Positions 1 to 8,391 of a stretch of 55,130 nt of DNA are shown here, one piece after another; position 1 is the first letter of the stretch; the number at the start of each line of letters is the position of its first letter. Location: the NCBI GenBank assembly GCA_927362715.1, contig CAKMIX010000019.1, forward strand, positions 1-55,130. Reading direction: 5' to 3'. Position numbers and translations under genes: made by a program. The notes beneath the pieces were generated by a model. That model saw only the letters and a list, made by a program, of their open reading frames with translations. It ran no database searches and was not told the DNA's origin. This DNA comes from an uncultured Clostridia bacterium (GTDB lineage Bacteria; Bacillota; Clostridia; Oscillospirales; Acutalibacteraceae).

Positions 1-7
1 AAAAATG

Positions 8-50
8 AAAAAAAGCGGGCGGGGAAAGCCGTGGTGTTTTTCCCCGCCGC
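8..50 (-). terminator. Rho-independent terminator of the paaK-ACT operon
   Basis: On the minus strand a GC-rich stem (GCGGCGGGGAAA paired with TTTCCCCGCCCGC, one bulge) is followed by a run of seven T. It lies just past the ACT-domain gene stop and probably ends that transcript. Confidence 0.85.
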
Positions 51-62
51 GTTCCATCTGAT

Positions 63-503
63 TCAGTCGGCAAACAGCCCCGCGAGATCCTCTTGGGAGA
101 CGGGGCGCACCTGATTCTGCATCAGCACCCTGACCGCTTTGTCTGAGTCGTTCACACGCAGCACCATATATGCCATATCCTTTTTGCGGGCGGTGAACGC
201 ATAGGTGTACTCGATGTTGACGCCGCCGCCGCTGAGCGCCGTAAGCATCTTGACAAGGCTGCCGGGCTTGTCGGTGATCTCCACGGCAAGCACCGGGGTA
301 ATGGAGCAGATATAGCCCGCGTCCTTGACCACGCTGACCGTTTTATACGGATCGTCCACGATCAGGCGCAGGATGCCGAAATCCTGTGTTTCGGCAATGG
401 AAAGCGCGCGCATGTCGATCTGCGCTTTTTCCAAAAGACGGGTAAATTCCGCTAACTGTCCGGGGGTGTTTTCCAAAAATACGGAGATCTGATTGATAGT
501 CAT
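63..503 (-). CDS. Tandem ACT-domain protein
   Basis: A 146-residue protein made almost wholly of two ACT-like ligand-binding folds: residues ~1-70 (starting MTINQISVFLENTPGQLAEF) and ~75-140 (VLAVEITDKPGSLVKM). ACT domains bind small ligands, usually amino acids. It lies 16 bp after a phenylacetate-CoA ligase gene on the same strand, so the two are co-transcribed; this pairing of an ACT protein with a PaaK-type ligase is widespread in anaerobes and suggests it senses an aromatic amino acid or acyl-CoA. The function is inferred from the fold and neighbour only. The start at 503 was chosen because the open frame further upstream overlaps the ligase end and does not look like ACT sequence. Confidence 0.85.
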   Translation of the reverse strand: MTINQISVFLENTPGQLAEFTRLLEKAQIDMRALSIAETQDFGILRLIVDDPYKTVSVVKDAGYICSITPVLAVEITDKPGSLVKMLTALSGGGVNIEYTYAFTARKKDMAYMVLRVNDSDKAVRVLMQNQVRPVSQEDLAGLFAD

Positions 504-519
504 GGCCAAAACTCCTTCC

Positions 520-1830
520 TTAGTACAGGTTGCGTTTGTCGATGACGCGAACCGCTTTGCCCTCGCTTCGGGTGATGCTCTTGGGCGCAACGAGCTTGAC
601 GATGGCGTGGATGCCAAGCATCGATTTCAGCGCGTCTACAAGTTCCTTTTCGCGCGCGGCGACCTGCGAAAGATTGTCGGAGAACATCTCCGGCGTCATC
701 TCCACCTGCACCTCCAGCTTATCGCTGTTGTTCTCACGACTGACGACGATCTGGTAGTTGGCGGGATAGCCCTTGTTGAGAAGAACCGTTTCGATCTGGG
801 AGGGGAACACGTTGACGCCGCGGATGATCAGCATATCGTCGCTGCGGCCCATGGGCTTGGACATGCGCACATGGGTGCGCCCGCAGGGGCATTTCTCGTA
901 ATTGAGCACGCAAATGTCGCGCGTGCGATAGCGCAGCAGCGGGAACGCATCTTTTGTGATGCAGGTAAAGACCAGTTCGCCGACACTGCCTTCGGGAAGC
1001 ACTTCGCCGGTTTCGGGGTCGATGATCTCCGGGATAAAGTGATCTTCGTTGATGTGCATGCCGTGCTGGTCGCTGCATTCAAAGGAGACGCCGGGACCGG
1101 AGATCTCCGTAAGTCCGTAGATGTCATACGCCGTGATGCCGAGCTTTTGTTCAATATCCCGCCGCATCTCTTCGGTCCAGGCCTCCGCACCGAAAATGCC
1201 CGCCTTGAGCTTGATCTGATCCTGCAAGCCCCGTTCGCAAATGCTTTCCGCAAGATAGGCAGCATACGAGGGGGTGCAGCAGAGGATGGTGGAGCCTAAG
1301 TCGCACATGAATTGGATCTGCCGGTCGGTATTGCCGGAGGACATCGGTAAGGTCAGGCAGCCGACCTTGTGCGAGCCGCCGTTTAAGCCCGGACCGCCGG
1401 TGAACAGCCCATAGCCGTAGCAGACATGGCAGACGTCCTCGTTGGTGCCGCCCGCAGCCACAATGGCGCGCGCACAGCAGTCCTCCCAAAGATCGATGTC
1501 ATGCTGCGTGTAAAATGCCACAACGCGCCGCCCCGTGGTGCCGCTGGTGGATTGGATGCGCACGCAGTCCTTCAGCGGGACGGCCAGCAGCCCATAGGGG
1601 TATGCTACGCGCAGATCCTCTTTGGATAAGAAGGGCAGTTTGTGCAGATCGTCGACCGAACGGATATCGTCGGGCGTAACGCCTTTTTCCTCCATCAGGC
1701 GGCGGTAATAGGGAACGTTTTCATACACGCGCTTGACCGTCGGGATCAGGCGCTCATTCTGCCATGCGCGGATCTGCTCGCGGCTGGCGCATTCGATTTC
1801 GGGTTGATAATAATGCTCCATACAGGGCAT
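520..1830 (-). CDS. paaK: Phenylacetate-CoA ligase family (AMP-forming)
   Basis: A 436-residue cytoplasmic adenylate-forming enzyme that would activate an aryl-acetate such as phenylacetate or indoleacetate with ATP and CoA. Visible motifs are the P-loop-like STSGTTGRR (about residues 95-103), YGLTEISGPG in the middle, and the hinge/C-terminal part with RYRTRDI, GRSDDML and the lysine-bearing SEGKAVRV near the end. Length is typical for PaaK. The start at 1830 is preceded by GAGGAAAGG; a second ATG at 1821 is possible. In anaerobes this enzyme often works in reverse or in aromatic amino-acid fermentation with indolepyruvate oxidoreductase, but no such gene is in the window, so substrate is open. 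Confidence 0.9.
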   Translation of the reverse strand: MPCMEHYYQPEIECASREQIRAWQNERLIPTVKRVYENVPYYRRLMEEKGVTPDDIRSVDDLHKLPFLSKEDLRVAYPYGLLAVPLKDCVRIQSTSGTTGRRVVAFYTQHDIDLWEDCCARAIVAAGGTNEDVCHVCYGYGLFTGGPGLNGGSHKVGCLTLPMSSGNTDRQIQFMCDLGSTILCCTPSYAAYLAESICERGLQDQIKLKAGIFGAEAWTEEMRRDIEQKLGITAYDIYGLTEISGPGVSFECSDQHGMHINEDHFIPEIIDPETGEVLPEGSVGELVFTCITKDAFPLLRYRTRDICVLNYEKCPCGRTHVRMSKPMGRSDDMLIIRGVNVFPSQIETVLLNKGYPANYQIVVSRENNSDKLEVQVEMTPEMFSDNLSQVAAREKELVDALKSMLGIHAIVKLVAPKSITRSEGKAVRVIDKRNLY

Positions 1831-1892
1831 CGTTCCTTTCCTCAATGAGATGATGGGATAAAACAGCGGATATCCAACCATTTTACAAAGCT

Positions 1893-1921
1893 AATATACC
1901 ACTTTATAGCGGTAAAGTAAA
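1893..1921 (-). promoter_or_regulatory. Probable sigma-A promoter of paaK
   Basis: Minus strand: -35 TTTACT, 17-bp spacer, -10 TATATT, ending about 60 bp before the paaK start. The -35 is only a partial match. Confidence 0.45.
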
Positions 1922-2184
1922 TAAATTTCTGTATAAATTTGGTGCTTTTATATAGTATTTTCCATTTGGCTGTATATGTTTGCACCCATTTGTAACGGAA
2001 TAACCAAAGCGTACCCAAAAGAGCGAAGACTCGGATAAATGCACGGCAGGAGAGGACATGGTACGTGTAAACGCAGCGATCGCACAGATCGTTTTTTCGT
2101 GGCGGGAAAACTTGCTGAGACGGTTTTTTGCAGAGTTGCTCATTGTATTTGTATTTCCTATAGAAAACTATCGACTATAAGTAC
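1922..2184. other. Gene-free intergenic stretch
   Basis: AT-rich spacer between two divergent units. An open frame on the minus strand here (1904-2143) has no ribosome binding site and no recognisable domain. I see no RNA gene, riboswitch or repeat. Confidence 0.5.
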
Positions 2185-2213
2185 TTGCAAAGAAATCGGG
2201 CGCGAAGTAAAAT
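2185..2213 (+). promoter_or_regulatory. Sigma-A promoter of the reductase gene
   Basis: -35 TTGCAA, exactly 17 bp, -10 TAAAAT, about 105 bp upstream of the ATG at 2318. Confidence 0.6.
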
Positions 2214-2317
2214 AAAATCAGGTCTGTGTTTTCGCAGTGTCAAGAACATGGACCAAAAAGTATCCGTGCAAACAAACGGAGTGGCTTGGCCGGCAGAGAC
2301 AGAAAGGGGCAGATCCT

Positions 2318-4204
2318 ATGGAATACAGACAACTGCCGCACGGGGGCGAAACGGAAAAGTTCAGTGTGCTGGGGCTCGGCACGGGCGGCCTGCACCAAAG
2401 CTCCGACGAGGAGATCGAAGCGGTCGTGCGCACCGCCATACAAAACGGGATCAATTTCTTTGATCTGTGCGCGGGCGGCAGCAGCGTGTATGCACCGTTC
2501 GGGCGCGCCATTGCGGGCAAACGCGGGCAGGTGTTTTTTCAACTGCACTTCGGCGCGGTCTATAACGAAAAGGGCGAATACGCCTGGACACGCGATCTCA
2601 AAACCATTGAGAGTACGTTTGAATGGGAGCTTGCGACGCTCGGCACGGACTATGCGGACTTCGGCTTTTTGCATTGTGTGGATGAGGATGAAGATCTTGA
2701 CGAACTGGTGCAGGCGGGTATCCTCGATTATGTCCGGGCATTGAAAACGGCGGGCAGAGTACGGCATATCGGGTTTTCTTCCCACACGCCGTCGGTCGCC
2801 AACCGCTTGCTGGACACAGGGCTTGTAGATATGATGATGTTTTCCATCAATCCTGCGTATGACTTGGAGCAGGGCGACGAGCTCGGCATCGGATCTGTGT
2901 CGGAGCGCGCGGCACTGCTTCGCCGATGCGAGACGATGGGCGTGGGGATTTCCGTGATGAAGCCTTTCCACGGCGGCAAGCTCTTAAACGAAAAGACCTC
3001 GCCGTTCCGCGTCGAAATGACCCGTTATCAATGCCTGCAATACGCGCTGGACCGCCCCGGCGTCCTGACTGTCGTACCCGGTGTGCGCAATATGGAGGAC
3101 TTGAACGCACTTTTGGGCTTCTCAGCCGCAGCGGCGGAGGAAAAGGACTATTCGATCATCGGCAGGTTCACACCTGCTGCGGCGCAGGGGAACTGCGTTT
3201 ACTGCAACCACTGCCAGCCCTGCCCGGCGGGAATCGACGTGGGACTTGTCAACAAATATTACGATCTGGCGGTCGCAGGCGACAAAATGGCGGCAGGCCA
3301 CTACGAAAAGTTAGCTGTAAAAGCGGACGCCTGCATCGGCTGCGGGCACTGCGACCGGCGCTGCCCGTTCCATACCGCGCAAAGCGCCCGTATGCAGGAG
3401 ATCGCCGCGTATTTTCAAAATGCAAAACAATGGAATGGAGTGAATGTCATGAAACTGACAGATGCGGCAAAAGCCTATGCGGAAAAGCTGTTTGGAGGCA
3501 GCGCCCTTGAGCTTGTAGAAACCGACCCGGAATTTATCGAGCGGTTTTGCAATTTTGCTTTGGACGAGGTCGTCAATCAGGATGATCTGGATGACCGCAC
3601 GCGCATGATGGCAATCCTGGCGGCGCTTTTGGGGTGCCGGGGCATCGACACGTTCAAGGTCATGCTGCCCGCAGCGCTGAACCTCGGCGTCACACCGGTC
3701 GAGGTCAAAGAGATCGTCTATCAGGCGACCGCGTATTTAGGAATGGGGCGCGTGCTCCCGTTTTTGCACGCCGTCAACGACGAACTCACCGCACGCGGTA
3801 TAAAGCTGCCGCTTGACGGGCAGGCGACCACGACCGCCGAAAATCGTTTGGAGGCGGGCGAGCAGACGCAGGTCGATATTTTCGGCGAGGGGATGCGCGG
3901 CTTTTCACAGTCCGGCCCTGAAGAGAGCCGTCATATCAACCGCTGGCTTTCCGACAACTGCTTCGGCGATTATTACACCCGCACGGGGCTTGATTACAAG
4001 CAGCGCGAAATGATCACGTTCTGCTTTTTGGCGGCGCAGGGCGGCTGCGAGCCGCAGCTCACCTCCCATTCCGCCGCTAATATTGCCATCGGCAACGACA
4101 AGGCGTTTCTCATTCAGATCATTTCCCAGTGCCTTCCCTACATCGGTTATCCGCGCAGCCTCAACGCGCTGCGCTGCGTCAACGAAGCGGCAAAGAGCAT
4201 CTGA
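2318..4204 (+). CDS. Aldo/keto reductase with 2x[4Fe-4S] fused to carboxymuconolactone decarboxylase domains
   Basis: A 628-residue fusion. Residues ~1-285 are an aldo/keto reductase barrel (GLGTGGLHQ, DLCAGGSS, GFSSHTP, MKPFHGGKL). Residues 293-350 hold two ferredoxin-type clusters: CxxCxxCxxCP from Cys293 and CxxCxxCxxxCP from Cys339. From about residue 378 two carboxymuconolactone-decarboxylase (AhpD-like) folds follow. The reductase half resembles clostridial Fe-S aldo/keto reductases; the other half is usually a separate redox or decarboxylase protein. The start is set by AGAAAGGGG before 2318. At 3449 there is an internal ATG (Met378) preceded by GGAG with 8-nt spacing, exactly at the domain border, so a free C-terminal protein may also be made. 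Substrate unknown. Confidence 0.85.
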   Translation: MEYRQLPHGGETEKFSVLGLGTGGLHQSSDEEIEAVVRTAIQNGINFFDLCAGGSSVYAPFGRAIAGKRGQVFFQLHFGAVYNEKGEYAWTRDLKTIESTFEWELATLGTDYADFGFLHCVDEDEDLDELVQAGILDYVRALKTAGRVRHIGFSSHTPSVANRLLDTGLVDMMMFSINPAYDLEQGDELGIGSVSERAALLRRCETMGVGISVMKPFHGGKLLNEKTSPFRVEMTRYQCLQYALDRPGVLTVVPGVRNMEDLNALLGFSAAAAEEKDYSIIGRFTPAAAQGNCVYCNHCQPCPAGIDVGLVNKYYDLAVAGDKMAAGHYEKLAVKADACIGCGHCDRRCPFHTAQSARMQEIAAYFQNAKQWNGVNVMKLTDAAKAYAEKLFGGSALELVETDPEFIERFCNFALDEVVNQDDLDDRTRMMAILAALLGCRGIDTFKVMLPAALNLGVTPVEVKEIVYQATAYLGMGRVLPFLHAVNDELTARGIKLPLDGQATTTAENRLEAGEQTQVDIFGEGMRGFSQSGPEESRHINRWLSDNCFGDYYTRTGLDYKQREMITFCFLAAQGGCEPQLTSHSAANIAIGNDKAFLIQIISQCLPYIGYPRSLNALRCVNEAAKSI

Positions 4205-4242
4205 CCATGCCGTTCCCATCGTGATACGGAACGATTTTCTTA

Positions 4243-4284
4243 AAAACAGCTTTCGCCCGGAACACCGGAGAAAGCTGTTTTGCT
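4243..4284 (+). terminator. Terminator after the reductase fusion gene
   Basis: Twelve-base arms (AAAACAGCTTTC / GAAAGCTGTTTT) with a GC-rich inner loop, followed by a short T-rich tail (TTTTGCTTTG). Confidence 0.65.
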
Positions 4285-4321
4285 TTGTCGCACGCGGCAC
4301 GCACTGCGCCGCCGTATTTGC

Positions 4322-4350
4322 TTGACAAGCCGGGGATTTTCATGTAAGGT
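4322..4350 (+). promoter_or_regulatory. Sigma-A promoter of the DUF3267 gene
   Basis: Consensus -35 TTGACA, 17 bp, -10 TAAGGT, 30 bp ahead of the ATG at 4381. Confidence 0.6.
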
Positions 4351-4380
4351 AAAAGCAGGAGAATAATAGGGGGCATACAA

Positions 4381-4956
4381 ATGCGCAGTGTGACAGAACT
4401 GCCGGGCGGCTATGCGCCGCTTATGAAAATCGACCTGCAAAAGGATAAAAAAGCCGCGCTTGTGGTGAACGGGGGTTCCGTTTTGGTGATGGCGGCGCTT
4501 TGGATCGCGGGGTGCTTTATCGTCCCATTCTCCGCGTTCTTCCAAAGCGGAGATCTGCCGTTTTTTCTTAAGCCTGTATTGCTGATCCTGAGTTTTTGCC
4601 TTTATATGGTTTTACACGAGGCCGTGCATGGAATCTTTATGAAAGGCTTCGGCGCAAAGAAAGTGAAGTTCGGCTTCACGGGGCTGTATGCCTATGCCGG
4701 AAGCCAAGATTATTTTTATAAAAAGCCGTATCTCACCATAGCGCTCGCCCCGGTCGTGTTTTGGGGGCTTGTGCTGCTGGTTCTGAATTGCTTTGCAGGT
4801 GCGTTTTGGTTTTGGAACATCTATTTTATCCAAGTCGGCAACCTTGCCGGAGCGGCGGGCGACATCTATGTGACCTGCAAGCTGCTGAAAATGCCGTCAA
4901 ACATTTTGATCCGCGACACCGGGGTGGCTATGGAAGTATATGGTCGTACGGAATGA
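4381..4956 (+). CDS. DUF3267 membrane protein with HEXXH (putative zinc protease)
   Basis: A 191-residue integral membrane protein with about four hydrophobic segments (~25-50, ~60-80, ~115-140, ~143-165). His79-Glu80-x-x-His83 (HEAVHG) sits at the end of the second membrane helix, as in intramembrane-type zinc peptidases; this layout matches the DUF3267 family. No substrate is known. RBS AGGGGG lies 7 nt before the ATG. The gene stands alone between its own promoter and a bidirectional terminator. Confidence 0.7.
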   Translation: MRSVTELPGGYAPLMKIDLQKDKKAALVVNGGSVLVMAALWIAGCFIVPFSAFFQSGDLPFFLKPVLLILSFCLYMVLHEAVHGIFMKGFGAKKVKFGFTGLYAYAGSQDYFYKKPYLTIALAPVVFWGLVLLVLNCFAGAFWFWNIYFIQVGNLAGAAGDIYVTCKLLKMPSNILIRDTGVAMEVYGRTE

Positions 4957-4970
4957 TCGCCGCCAATCAG

Positions 4971-5010
4971 CCAAAAAACAAGCGAGACGGGTTTAACCGT
5001 CTCGCTTTTT
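4971..5010. terminator. Bidirectional terminator
   Basis: A perfect 9-bp stem GCGAGACGG / CCGTCTCGC with a 6-nt loop, T5 on the plus side and TTGTTTTTT on the minus side. It serves the convergent DUF3267 and rarA genes. Confidence 0.9.
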
Positions 5011-6353
5011 CAGTCGGATTTTGATTTGCTGTTTTCTCCTGCGTGCCGCGCTTTCCATGCCTTGATCTGCTCAAAGCGGGCTTTGAATTTGCCCTCCACA
5101 CCCTCGTCTGTGGGGCGGTAATAGCTTTTCCCTGCGAGCGAATCGGGCAGACACTGCATGTCGGTCAGCTTGTCCGCCGTGTCGTGTGCGTATTGATAGC
5201 CCTTGCCGTAGTCGAGCTCTTCCATCAGCTTGGTCGGCGCGTTGCGCAGCGCGAGGGGAACGGGCTCGGCAAGCTGCGAGAGCGCGTCCTTGCGCGCACG
5301 GTTGTATGCAAGATACAGCGCGTTGGACTTCGGCGCAAGCGACAGGTAAACGACCGCCTCGGTCAGGTGCACCGTGCATTCGGGCATCCCGATGAGATGG
5401 CATGCCTGGTAAGCGGCAACACAGATTTCGAGCGCGCGCGGGTCGGCAAGCCCCACGTCCTCGCTCGCGAAGCGGGTGACGCGCCGCGCGATATACAGCG
5501 GGTCTTCGCCCGCCTCCAGCATCCGTGCCAGCCAATAGATCGCCGCATCGGGGTCTGAATTGCGCATGGACTTGTGCAGCGCGGAGATCAGGTTGTAGTG
5601 TTCTTCGCCGCTTTTGTCATACAATAGGGACTTGCGCGAAGTGCACTGCTCCAGCGTCTGCCGGGTCACGGTCACTTCGTCGCCGTCGGTCTCGCCGTTG
5701 AGCACCACCATTTCTAAGGTGGAAAGCGCAGTGCGTGCGTCGCCGTTCGCAAATGCGGCGATCACTTCGAGCATATCTTCTTCCATGTGCACCTTCTGCT
5801 TTCCGAACCCGCGTGGATCATGGATCGCGCGCGCAAGCAGCGTGACGAGATCTTCCGTGCGCAGGCTTTGCAGTACAAACACCTTACAGCGTGACAGCAG
5901 TGCTCCGTTGACCTCAAACGACGGATTCTCGGTCGTCGCGCCGATGAGGATGATGCTGCCTTTTTCCACGAAGGGGAGGAAGGCATCCTGCTGCGCCTTG
6001 TTGAAACGGTGGATCTCATCCACGAACACGATGGTGCGTTCGCCGAAGCGGCGGTTGTCCTCCGCCTGCTGCATGACGGTGCGGATCTCCTTGATGCCGC
6101 TCGTCACAGCGGAAAAGTCGATAAAGGAGGCTTTGGTTCGGTTTGCGATCACGCGCGCAAGCGTGGTCTTGCCGACGCCCGGCGGCCCCCAGAAGATCAT
6201 GGAGGAAATGCGGTCACTTTCGATCAGGCGGCGCAGCACCTTTCCTTCGCCGATCAGGTGCTGCTGTCCAACGATCTCGTCGAGCGTCTGCGGACGCAGG
6301 CGCGCCGCAAGCGGCGTATCCTCCGAACTTGAAAAGAGCGTTTGCTGTTCCAT
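5010..6353 (-). CDS. rarA: Replication-associated recombination protein A (RarA/MgsA AAA ATPase)
   Basis: A 447-residue cytoplasmic AAA+ ATPase of the RarA/MgsA/WRNIP1 family, which acts at stalled replication forks. Walker A GPPGVGKT is at residues 56-63, Walker B VDEIH at 111-115, sensor ATTENPSFEVN and arginine finger region LLSRC follow, and the C-terminal tetramerisation domain is complete (ending near ARFEQIKAWKA). Length is normal. The start at 6353 has GGAGG 7 nt upstream; the longer frame to 6410 lacks a site. It follows the esterase gene by 38 bp and is probably co-transcribed with it. Confidence 0.95.
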   Translation of the reverse strand: MEQQTLFSSSEDTPLAARLRPQTLDEIVGQQHLIGEGKVLRRLIESDRISSMIFWGPPGVGKTTLARVIANRTKASFIDFSAVTSGIKEIRTVMQQAEDNRRFGERTIVFVDEIHRFNKAQQDAFLPFVEKGSIILIGATTENPSFEVNGALLSRCKVFVLQSLRTEDLVTLLARAIHDPRGFGKQKVHMEEDMLEVIAAFANGDARTALSTLEMVVLNGETDGDEVTVTRQTLEQCTSRKSLLYDKSGEEHYNLISALHKSMRNSDPDAAIYWLARMLEAGEDPLYIARRVTRFASEDVGLADPRALEICVAAYQACHLIGMPECTVHLTEAVVYLSLAPKSNALYLAYNRARKDALSQLAEPVPLALRNAPTKLMEELDYGKGYQYAHDTADKLTDMQCLPDSLAGKSYYRPTDEGVEGKFKARFEQIKAWKARHAGENSKSKSD

Positions 6354-6391
6354 TGCAAAACCTCCATTTGTAAACGTGCAAGCGCAAAGCG

Positions 6392-7066
6392 TCAGTCCGT
6401 AAGCAGCCACAAAAGCCCAGCCGCCGTGCGCACGGCACTGTTTGCATAATGATTGCCGGGATTGGATTGAAAAATCGTCCGTATCCCGCGGCTTCGGTAA
6501 AAGGCTTCCAGCGCCTGTGTGTTTTCCTGCACGGTCTTTAGATACGGATTGCGCGTGTTCTGCTCCCGGTCGCCGAGCGAGAAATACAAGCGCTCAGGCG
6601 TCCGCTTCATTTCCTGTGTGCGGGCATATTCCAAAAAATCCGGATACCACAGCGACCCCGAAACACTTGCTGCACGTGCAAATAAATCCGTTTTGTAAAG
6701 CGCATACAAAGCGAACAGCCCCGCAAGCGAATATCCTGCAAGCCCGCGCCATACAGGCTCGCCTGAGAGCGTGCGCTCCGCTTTTGGGAGGATCGCTTCA
6801 ACCAGCAGCCGCAAATGCTCGTCCGCCCCGCCGGTACAGGGCGCAGCGTTTTTGGAGATCGGGGGGATCGCCCACGGCGACATGTCGTGTTCCCATGCCG
6901 AAATACTGACCGTGACCAGTGTGCACGGCGCGCCGCCGGCGTCCTGTAAGGCTTTTTGCACATGTTCTCCCTCGTCGGCAAAGGTGTTGAGATAGATGAC
7001 GGGCGCACTGTGCGCTGTGCTTGGAAAAACCGTGACGGCTTTTCCGCCGACCGTAAATCGTATCAT
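6392..7066 (-). CDS. Alpha/beta-hydrolase esterase
   Basis: A 224-residue putative esterase. The nucleophile elbow GYSLAG puts the catalytic Ser at 113; the usual Asp and His would be in LGDREQN (~residues 161-167) and NPGNHYAN near the C-terminus. It resembles short enterochelin-esterase/esterase-D-like hydrolases and lacks a signal peptide. RBS GGGAG lies 7 nt before the ATG at 7066. It is first in a two-gene unit with rarA; the pairing does not reveal a substrate. Confidence 0.75.
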   Translation of the reverse strand: MIRFTVGGKAVTVFPSTAHSAPVIYLNTFADEGEHVQKALQDAGGAPCTLVTVSISAWEHDMSPWAIPPISKNAAPCTGGADEHLRLLVEAILPKAERTLSGEPVWRGLAGYSLAGLFALYALYKTDLFARAASVSGSLWYPDFLEYARTQEMKRTPERLYFSLGDREQNTRNPYLKTVQENTQALEAFYRSRGIRTIFQSNPGNHYANSAVRTAAGLLWLLTD

Positions 7067-7090
7067 GTGCAGGCTCCCTTCTTCCCTTTC

Positions 7091-7118
7091 ATTATACAAG
7101 CTCTGCCCCGAAAATCAA
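7091..7118 (-). promoter_or_regulatory. Promoter of esterase-rarA unit
   Basis: Minus strand: -35 TTGATT, 16-bp spacer, perfect -10 TATAAT, about 25 bp before the esterase start. Confidence 0.6.
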
Positions 7119-7137
7119 GTGCAGCCGCATGGTTCGC

Positions 7138-7167
7138 TTGCATTTTCCGTGCGGATTGTGCTATGCT
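7138..7167 (+). promoter_or_regulatory. Promoter of flavin reductase gene
   Basis: -35 TTGCAT, 18-bp spacer, -10 TATGCT, about 50 bp upstream of the ATG at 7220; divergent from the esterase promoter. Confidence 0.5.
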
Positions 7168-7219
7168 TATATAGAGGCTCGAATTCCTTAAAATTACATA
7201 TAAAGCAGGAGGCTTTGCT

Positions 7220-7789
7220 ATGAAAAAATCTCTGGGCGTCAAGCCCTATTTGTACCCCATGCCGGTTTTGATGATCGCCACCTACGGCGAGGACGAAACG
7301 GTTGATGTGATGAACATGGCGTGGGGCGGTATCTGTGGGAACAACATGGTCGCGCTGAACATCACGGAAAGCCATAAAACAGCGAAAAATATCAAAGCGC
7401 GCGGTGCGTTCACAGTAAGCGTTGCAGACGCGGCGCATCTCAAAGAAGCGGATTATTTCGGCATGGCTTCCGCGAATAATACGGCGGACAAATTTGCACG
7501 CACCGGGCTGCACGCCGTTCGTTCCGAACACGTGGATGCACCCGTTGTGGAGGAATTTCCGCTGACGCTTGAATGCAAGGTCGCACAATTGCAGCACGAT
7601 AAGGGCGGCTTCCGCGTTTTGGGTGAGATCGTCAACGTGCTGGCAGAGGAATCTGTTCTGGACGCTTCGGGCAAGGTCGATCCCACGAAGCTCAATGCGT
7701 TCGTGTTCGATCAGTTCCAAAGCGGGTATTATGCGATCGGCGAAAAGATCGGGCAGGCTTGGGACAGCGGCAAGGCATTTCAAAATTAA
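7220..7789 (+). CDS. Flavin reductase family protein (FMN-binding split barrel)
   Basis: A 189-residue cytoplasmic protein with the FMN-binding split-barrel pattern: MPVLMIATYGEDE, MNMAWGGICGNNMVALNI and TVSVADAAHLKEADYFG. Such proteins bind FMN and carry out NAD(P)H-flavin reduction or related redox reactions; in anaerobes they are often called flavoredoxins. AGGAGG stands 7 nt before the ATG. It is a single-gene unit with its own promoter and terminator. Physiological partner unknown. Confidence 0.85.
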   Translation: MKKSLGVKPYLYPMPVLMIATYGEDETVDVMNMAWGGICGNNMVALNITESHKTAKNIKARGAFTVSVADAAHLKEADYFGMASANNTADKFARTGLHAVRSEHVDAPVVEEFPLTLECKVAQLQHDKGGFRVLGEIVNVLAEESVLDASGKVDPTKLNAFVFDQFQSGYYAIGEKIGQAWDSGKAFQN

Positions 7790-7810
7790 ATCGTAAGGCG
7801 GTACGGAAAA

Positions 7811-7838
7811 GCCCCCGAGCAAACACTCGGGGGCACTT
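7811..7838. terminator. Bidirectional terminator
   Basis: A 9-bp stem GCCCCCGAG / CTCGGGGGC with a 6-nt loop and T-rich flanks on both sides, between convergent genes. Confidence 0.85.
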
Positions 7839-7850
7839 TTGCGTCTTCTT

Positions 7851-8306
7851 TCAGCACTTCACACCGAATTTATTGCCGCAGCGCGGGCAAAGCACCGTGT
7901 GTTTGCCTTTTTTGCGCGGCAAACGCAGCGTCGCGCCGCAGCTCGGGCATTCGCGATAAATGTGCGCCTTATCCTTGCGGCGTTCTTTCTGTACGGCGCG
8001 TTTCTGCCGCCGCGCCTCGGCGTTTGCTTTGCGGAAGCGGAATGCGTCGCGCATCTTGCAATAAAACGTGTACATCGCGCTTGCCTCCCGCTCGCGGGCA
8101 GGAATGTTTTTCGAAAGCACGCGAAACAGCGTCACGCCGATGAGGAGGAGCTCCAAAAAACTGATGATCCGTATGCGGGTGAAAAATTGGATCAGCACCA
8201 AAAGCAGATAGACGGCATAGATGAGGATCTGCATCGGGTCTTGCAGCGCGCGCAGCCCGTAGCGCCCCTCCATAAAGCGATAGAACTTATATCGAAACCC
8301 GTTCAA
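7851..8306 (-). CDS. Small membrane protein with C-terminal zinc ribbon
   Basis: A 151-residue protein not assigned to a named family. Residues ~25-60 form a hydrophobic hairpin (ILIYAVYLLLVLIQFF and ISFLELLLIGVTLF), a basic, Arg-rich linker follows (~85-115), and the C-terminus holds a CPxCG...CPRCG zinc ribbon. The topology suggests a membrane-anchored zinc ribbon on the cytoplasmic side. The start is TTG at 8306, supported by GGAGG 8 nt upstream; no ATG is available nearby. Function unknown. Confidence 0.7.
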   Translation of the reverse strand: MNGFRYKFYRFMEGRYGLRALQDPMQILIYAVYLLLVLIQFFTRIRIISFLELLLIGVTLFRVLSKNIPAREREASAMYTFYCKMRDAFRFRKANAEARRQKRAVQKERRKDKAHIYRECPSCGATLRLPRKKGKHTVLCPRCGNKFGVKC

Positions 8307-8391
8307 CGCAATGTCCTCCGTCCCTTGATTTGCCAGTAGTATACCGCTGCCTTATGAATAAACGTACACGCGGTTGTGAACACATTGTAAA

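Noticed and set aside
493-1299. Long plus-strand frame opposite paaK
   Set aside because: Antisense shadow of a conserved enzyme gene; no ribosome site or domain.
1904-2143. Open reading frame of 79 codons upstream of paaK
   Set aside because: It has no ribosome site, overlaps the paaK promoter, and its product has no recognisable pattern.
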